Shown: piece by piece, positions 5,939-10,043 of the stretch | Position numbering within the stretch: position 1 is the first letter of the stretch | How the letters are laid out: every line of letters begins with the position of its first letter | NCBI GenBank assembly: GCA_023434015.1 | Contig: JAEYTM010000053.1 | Location: 1 to 10,043 of the forward strand | Reading direction: 5' to 3' | From: Pseudomonadota bacterium | GTDB taxonomy: Bacteria > Pseudomonadota > Alphaproteobacteria > Caulobacterales > Caulobacteraceae | DNA length: 10,043 bases | Made by a program: the position numbers and the translations under genes | The notes under the pieces: model-generated | Told to the model about the DNA's origin: nothing | Database searches by the model: none | What the model saw: the letters and a program-made list of their open reading frames with translations, nothing else

Positions 5939-7237
5939 ATGCTCTATTCGCTTTACGAGTCCGGCTACTACGCCAGCACGCCGCTCCGCTTCGCCGCCCG
6001 CCTGACGCGGGACTTCTGGAGCTCGCCGCTCAACCCGGCCAGCGACACGGACCTGGGGCGGCGGCTCTACGCCGGCGCGGACGTCTGCGCAAACCTCACG
6101 CGCCGCTACGGCAAGCCGGCCTGGGGCATAGACAGCGTCCAGATCGACGGCCAGCCGGTGCGCGTCCGCACCGTCGAGGCGTGGTCCAGCCCCTGGTGCA
6201 AGCTCACCCATTTCGCCCGCGACATGGCCGACATGCGCAAGGCGGGCCGACGCCAGCTCGAACCGGCGGTGCTGATCGTCGCGCCGCTATCGGGTCACTA
6301 CGCGACCCTGCTGCGCGGCACGGTGGCGGCCTTCCTGCAGGACCACGAGGTGTACATCACCGAGTGGACCAACGCCCGGGACGTGCCGGTGATGGAAGGC
6401 CGTTTCGACTTCCACGACTACATCGACCAGATCCGCGAGATGCTGCGGCAACTCGGCTCGCGCCCGCATGTGGTGGCGGTCTGTCAGCCCGGCCCGCCGG
6501 TGCTGGCGGCGGCCGCCCTGATGGCGGAGGACGGCGAGGACAGCCGTCCGGCCTCGATGACCTTCATGGGCTCGCCGATCGACGCGCGCCTGTCGCCGAC
6601 CGTGACCAACAGGCTGGCGGAGGAAAAGCCCTTCGCCTGGTTCGAGTCGAACATGGTCGACACGGTGCCGCCGCCCTACCCGGGCATGGGCCGGCGCGTC
6701 TATCCGGGCTTCGTCCAGCTCGCCAGCTTCATGTCGATGAACCTGGAGAAGCACCAGGAGGCGCACATGCGCTACCTGCAACAGCTGATGGACGGCGACG
6801 GCGACAGCGCCGAGAAGCACCTGGAATTCTACGACGAGTATCTGGCGGTGCTGGACCTCACCGAGGAGTTCTACCTCCAGACGGTGGATGTGGTGTTCCA
6901 GCGCTACCTTCTGCCGAAGGGCGAGCTCGAGCACCGCGGCCGGCTTGTGCGGCCGGAGCGGATCACCGATATCGCCCTGCTCACCGTCGAGGGCGAGAAC
7001 GACGACATCTCCGGAATCGGCCAGACCCAGGCGGCGCACGCTCTGTGCAGCAGCCTGCCCGCTGAGCTGAAGGAAGACTACGTCCAGCCGGTGGTCGGAC
7101 ACTACGGGGTGTTCAACGGCCGCCGTTTCCGCCAGGAGATCTATCCCCGCGTGCGGGCCCACATCTGCCGCGCCGAGACGGCGGTAGACGAACAGGCCCA
7201 CCGCGACACCCTCCCCAAAGAGGCTGAAGCCGCCTAG
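5939..7237 (+). CDS. phaZ: Intracellular polyhydroxyalkanoate (PHB) depolymerase
   Basis: This 432-residue alpha/beta hydrolase matches the PhaZ1-type intracellular depolymerase family, which hydrolyses amorphous PHB granules. The start MLYSLYESGYYASTPLRF is characteristic. The nucleophile is a Cys, not a Ser: C182 in VAVCQPGPPVLAA. Predicted acid D355 (in EGENDDISG) and base H388 (in VVGHYGVFNGRRF) complete the triad and coincide closely with C183/D355/H388 of Cupriavidus necator PhaZa1. GSPIDAR (211-217) is another conserved block. No signal peptide is present, as expected for a granule-associated cytoplasmic enzyme. AAGG 5 nt before ATG 5939 supports this start over a GTG-like extension further upstream. 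A metallopeptidase gene follows after 10 bp and is probably cotranscribed. No PHA synthase or phasin gene is in the window. Identification is very firm. Confidence 0.95.
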   Translation: MLYSLYESGYYASTPLRFAARLTRDFWSSPLNPASDTDLGRRLYAGADVCANLTRRYGKPAWGIDSVQIDGQPVRVRTVEAWSSPWCKLTHFARDMADMRKAGRRQLEPAVLIVAPLSGHYATLLRGTVAAFLQDHEVYITEWTNARDVPVMEGRFDFHDYIDQIREMLRQLGSRPHVVAVCQPGPPVLAAAALMAEDGEDSRPASMTFMGSPIDARLSPTVTNRLAEEKPFAWFESNMVDTVPPPYPGMGRRVYPGFVQLASFMSMNLEKHQEAHMRYLQQLMDGDGDSAEKHLEFYDEYLAVLDLTEEFYLQTVDVVFQRYLLPKGELEHRGRLVRPERITDIALLTVEGENDDISGIGQTQAAHALCSSLPAELKEDYVQPVVGHYGVFNGRRFRQEIYPRVRAHICRAETAVDEQAHRDTLPKEAEAA

Positions 7238-7247
7238 ATTCCCCCCG

Positions 7248-8000
7248 ATGAGTCTTTTCGGCCGAGCTTTCTCCGATGGCGACCGGCTGGAGGTGGCCGG
7301 GGCTGTCGTCACCCTGAGGGTGCACAGCCGCGCCCGCAGGGTGTCCCTGCGGCTCGACCGCAGCCGCCGCGAGATCGTGGCCACGGCGCCCTCATCCCGC
7401 AGGCTTGGCGAGGCGGCCGCGTTCGCGCGCGACCGCGCCGGATGGATCGCCGAACGCATGGCCGAGCTGCCGGAGGCCTCGCCGCTGACGCCTGGCCTTG
7501 TTATCCAGGTGTTCGGAGAGCCGGTGCACCTGGAGCAGGGCGCCGGTCGGGCCAGGTGGCTGCCCGCGGGCGATGGTCATCCCGCGCGCATCGCCGCCAT
7601 GGGCGAGGGCGAGGGGTACGCCCGGGCGGTGATGCTGGTGATCCGTCGCCGGGCGCTGGCCGTGCTCGGCGAGCGGACCGAGGTCTACGCCGCCATGCTG
7701 GGGGTCCCCATGCCGAAGGTGGCGATCATGGACGCCAAGGCGCGGTGGGGCTCCTGCCGGATGGGACCGCGCGGGACGGCGGGTTCGATCCGCTACTCCT
7801 GGCGCCTGGCGCTCGCTCCGTTCGAGGTCGCCGACTATGTGGCCGCCCACGAATGCGCCCATCTGCTGGAGATGAACCACGGCCCGCGCTTCTGGGCCCA
7901 TGTCCGCGCCCTGGTCGGCGACGAGCGGCGCCACCGCGCCTGGCTCAGGGCCGAGGGGGCGAAGCTGCATGCCTTCGGGCGCGCTGAGCCCGACGTCTAG
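7248..8000 (+). CDS. YgjP-like (M48/SprT-related) metallopeptidase domain protein
   Basis: This 250-residue protein belongs to the YgjP/DUF45 family of predicted zinc metallopeptidases. The N-terminal region (20-60) has the typical VTLRVHSRARRVSLRLDR strand pattern, followed by the middle block AKARWGSCR (163-171). The zinc site is HECAHLLEMNHGPRFW (201-216): H201 and H205 are ligands, E202 the catalytic residue and H211 the third ligand, matching HExxH-x5-H of the family. No signal peptide or membrane segment is seen, so it is probably cytoplasmic. The natural substrate is not established. It starts 10 bp after phaZ without a clear Shine-Dalgarno, so expression likely depends on phaZ transcription. 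Its TAG shares the tetranucleotide CTAG (7997-8000) with the stop of the opposite-strand penicillin-binding protein gene. The family call is strong; the link to PHA metabolism is only positional. Confidence 0.88.
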   Translation: MSLFGRAFSDGDRLEVAGAVVTLRVHSRARRVSLRLDRSRREIVATAPSSRRLGEAAAFARDRAGWIAERMAELPEASPLTPGLVIQVFGEPVHLEQGAGRARWLPAGDGHPARIAAMGEGEGYARAVMLVIRRRALAVLGERTEVYAAMLGVPMPKVAIMDAKARWGSCRMGPRGTAGSIRYSWRLALAPFEVADYVAAHECAHLLEMNHGPRFWAHVRALVGDERRHRAWLRAEGAKLHAFGRAEPDV

Positions 8001-9994
8001 AACGGCGGGTCCTGCGGGCGGGCCGGGTCGAAGGCGGAGGGCGGCGGCTCGCTGGCTTGCGGGTTCAAAAGGTCGCCGATGCCGTCGGTCACGCCGGTGA
8101 TGATGTCGCCGATGGGGTCCTGGGTCTGGGTGGCGGGATCGATCACCCCGCCCGGGATCGGCTGGACGCGAAGGCGGGGCAGGGCGGCGGTCATGTAGTC
8201 GTGCCAGATGCCGGCCGGGGCGCCGCCGCCGGTGACCCGGCGCATGGGTGTGTTGTTGTCCTTGCCGACCCACACCGCGGGGACGAAGCCGCCGGTGTAG
8301 CCGACGAACCAGGCGTCCCGGTAGTCGGAGGTGGTGCCGGTCTTCCCGGCGATGTCGAACCCGGCGACGTTGGCGCGCGTCCCCGTGCCGGAACTGATCG
8401 TCTGCCGCATCATCTGGTTCATGTACTGCAGCGCCGGGGCGCCGATCACCGCACGCCGCTCTCCCCGATCGACGTTCTGGTCGTAGAGCACGCGCCCGGT
8501 GGCGGTGCGGATCCGTTCGATGCCGTAGCCCTTGGCCAGGAAGCCGCCGTTGGCGAAGGGGGCGAAGGCCTGGGCCATCTCCAGCGGGCTGACTTCGACC
8601 GCGCCCAGGGCCATCGACGGGTCGAGCTGGATGGGAGAGGTGATCCCCAGGCGGCGGGCGGTGGCCGCGACGTTGGAAGTCCCGACCTCGTTGGCCAGGC
8701 GCGCGGCGACCGTGTTGATGGACTGTTTCAGCGCCGACTCCATCGTCATCGGGCCCAGGTAGCGTCCGGTGTAGTTGCGGGGCTCCCAGTTGCCGATGGT
8801 CACCGGCTCGTCGACCACCGGCGTCGCGGGCGTGCGCCCGGCCTCCATGGCCGTCAGGTAGACGAAGGGCTTGAAGGCCGAGCCGGCCTGGCGGCGCGCC
8901 ATGGTCGCGCGGTCGTACTGGCTCTGCACATAGCTGACCCCGCCGATGTAGGCCCGAATGCGACCCTCGCCGTCGATGGACACCAGGGCCGCCTGTTCGA
9001 CGCCCTGGCCGGCCGCTCCGGCGACGCCGCGCTGGACGGCCTGCTCGGCCGCGGCCTGCAGGGGCAGGTCCAGCGTAGTCTCGACGACCAGATCCTCGGT
9101 CGGCTCGCCCACCAGGCTGCGCACCTGATCATCGACCCAGTCGGTGAAATACTGCGCCCGCTGGTTGGCCAGAACCGGATTGACCCGCACCTTGGTGCGG
9201 AAGGCCTCGTCGCGTTCCTCGGGGGTGATGGCGCGGATACGCACCATCTCGTCCAGCACGATGGTGGCGCGGCGCGCGGCGCGGTCGGTGGCGGCCACCG
9301 GGCTGTAGCGGGAAGGCCCCTTCATCATCCCGGCGAGCAGGGCGGATTCCCCCAGTGTCAGCTCGGCCGCAGGCTTGTTGAAGTAGCGCTGAGAGGCGGC
9401 CTCGATGCCGTAGGCGCCGGCGCCGAAGTAGACCCGGTTCAGATAGAGTTCGAGCACCTGCTTCTTGGAGAAGCGCGCCTCCAGCCAGACCGCCAGGATC
9501 AGCTCCTGCGCCTTGCGGCGGTAGCTCTGCTTGGGCGTCAGGAAAAGGTTGCGGGCCAGCTGCTGGGTGATCGTCGAGCCGCCACGCAGGGGGCCGCTCT
9601 CGCGCTTCAGATTGTAGAGCTGGCTGCGGACGATCCCCCAGGGATTGAATCCGAAGTGGTAGTAGTACCAGCGGTCCTCGATCGCGATGAAGGCTTTCGG
9701 CACATAGGGTGGCAGCTTGTCGAGGTCGACCGGCGGCGCGTACTGGCTGCCCCGCACCGCCACCACCGCGCCGGAGCGGTCCAGGTAGGAGATCGAGGGC
9801 TGGCGGGTGACGTCGTACAGCTTCGAGGTGTCGGGCAGGTCGACCGCGAACACCGCGAAGAAGGCGACGACGAAAATCAGGCCCCAGACGCCGAGCACCA
9901 TCGACCAGTAGAACAGCGCCTGCAGGGGCGAGCGCCCGGGGCGGGGCGCGCGTGGACCGCGACCTTTCGGTCCCGGCGGCTGCGCGTTGGCCAT
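7997..9994 (-). CDS. Class A penicillin-binding protein (PBP1A-like transglycosylase/transpeptidase)
   Basis: This 665-residue bifunctional peptidoglycan synthase has a basic Pro-rich cytoplasmic tail (1-24) and one membrane anchor (about 26-50). The GT51 domain follows: IEDRWYYYHFGFNPWG with catalytic E106, GGSTITQQLARN (138-149), RRKAQELILAVWLE with the second Glu E164, and LELYLNRVYFG. The transpeptidase domain has S372-x-x-K375 (GSAFKPF), S425-I-N427 and K551-T-G553 (GKTGTTSDYRDAWFVGY). A Pro-rich periplasmic tail ends the protein. It polymerises lipid II glycan chains and crosslinks stems in the periplasm. An Asn (N117) replaces the usual Asp of the GT51 HxGxD motif. The upstream GGACGAC repeat gives only a weak ribosome site. 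Caulobacterales carry several class A paralogues, so I do not give a symbol. The protein is complete with every catalytic residue present. Confidence 0.94.
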   Translation of the reverse strand: MANAQPPGPKGRGPRAPRPGRSPLQALFYWSMVLGVWGLIFVVAFFAVFAVDLPDTSKLYDVTRQPSISYLDRSGAVVAVRGSQYAPPVDLDKLPPYVPKAFIAIEDRWYYYHFGFNPWGIVRSQLYNLKRESGPLRGGSTITQQLARNLFLTPKQSYRRKAQELILAVWLEARFSKKQVLELYLNRVYFGAGAYGIEAASQRYFNKPAAELTLGESALLAGMMKGPSRYSPVAATDRAARRATIVLDEMVRIRAITPEERDEAFRTKVRVNPVLANQRAQYFTDWVDDQVRSLVGEPTEDLVVETTLDLPLQAAAEQAVQRGVAGAAGQGVEQAALVSIDGEGRIRAYIGGVSYVQSQYDRATMARRQAGSAFKPFVYLTAMEAGRTPATPVVDEPVTIGNWEPRNYTGRYLGPMTMESALKQSINTVAARLANEVGTSNVAATARRLGITSPIQLDPSMALGAVEVSPLEMAQAFAPFANGGFLAKGYGIERIRTATGRVLYDQNVDRGERRAVIGAPALQYMNQMMRQTISSGTGTRANVAGFDIAGKTGTTSDYRDAWFVGYTGGFVPAVWVGKDNNTPMRRVTGGGAPAGIWHDYMTAALPRLRVQPIPGGVIDPATQTQDPIGDIITGVTDGIGDLLNPQASEPPPSAFDPARPQDPPF

Positions 9995-10043
9995 GTCGTC
10001 GTCGTCCTAACGTCTCGAAAAGCGGCCGCCCCGGCCCGGGCCG
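9995..10043. other. Upstream region of the penicillin-binding protein gene, cut by the window end
   Basis: Only 49 bp are visible. On the minus strand, TTAGGA followed by repeated GAC triplets leads into the ATG. The AGGA is about 10 nt from the start, a rather long spacing. Further out the sequence is a GC-rich run. No promoter can be identified. Confidence 0.3.

Noticed and set aside
6287..7459. Minus-strand open frame across phaZ (390 codons)
   Set aside because: It is antisense to a well-identified gene, has no recognisable motif, and has His/Val/Leu/Arg-rich shadow composition.
1..10043. Mobile element, CRISPR, toxin-antitoxin, phage or anti-phage system
   Set aside because: I saw no transposase, integrase, direct-repeat array, small overlapping toxin pair or defence domain. 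All genes look like ordinary chromosomal families with uniform composition.

Overview
The window is about 10 kb of high-GC, densely packed bacterial chromosome. Most intergenic gaps are under 115 bp. The gene content points to an alphaproteobacterium, probably Caulobacterales (Caulobacter/Phenylobacterium type). The reasons are a RegB/RegA (ActS/ActR) redox two-component pair, an MmcB-type nuclease behind an alphaproteobacterial GAAC-N7-GAAC SOS box, and an intracellular PHA depolymerase. The genus is an inference from family knowledge, not a search result. I see no tRNA, rRNA, CRISPR array, insertion sequence, integrase or phage gene. This is ordinary core chromosome with some well-preserved regulatory sites.

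Layout. (1) 2-836, + strand: the 3' end of an unrecognised Pro/Arg/Gln-rich protein gene overlaps by 8 bp a small zincin-type metallopeptidase gene. (2) 837-2073, +: an intergenic array of alternating TGACG boxes precedes a ferritin-like six-ligand di-iron protein gene, which ends at a strong terminator-like hairpin (2098-2126). (3) 2159-3192, +: an exported lipocalin, then mmcB. A LexA operator lies directly upstream of mmcB, inside a possible leaderless promoter. (4) 3196-5185, - strand: regB followed by regA. A GCGAC-N5-GTCGC palindrome sits in the 82-bp gap before regA and fits a RegA-type autoregulatory site. (5) 5213-5824, +: an SCO1/SenC copper chaperone gene divergent from regB, a link often seen around reg/prr loci. 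(6) 5939-8000, +: an intracellular PHA depolymerase (phaZ), then a YgjP-like metallopeptidase 10 bp later. A perfect 15-bp palindrome lies between senC and phaZ. (7) 7997-9994, -: a bifunctional class A penicillin-binding protein. It is convergent with the metallopeptidase gene, and the two stop codons share one CTAG tetranucleotide.

The functional core is the redox block. RegB senses the state of the respiratory quinone pool, RegA is its regulator, and SenC supplies copper to cytochrome oxidase. The neighbouring PHA depolymerase releases stored reducing equivalents, which is metabolically compatible but not shown to be linked. The most useful new observations are the regulatory sites: the SOS box at mmcB, the candidate RegA site, and the TGACG array before the di-iron gene. 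I found no convincing previously undescribed multi-gene system. The di-iron protein is the least understood gene with clear catalytic residues.
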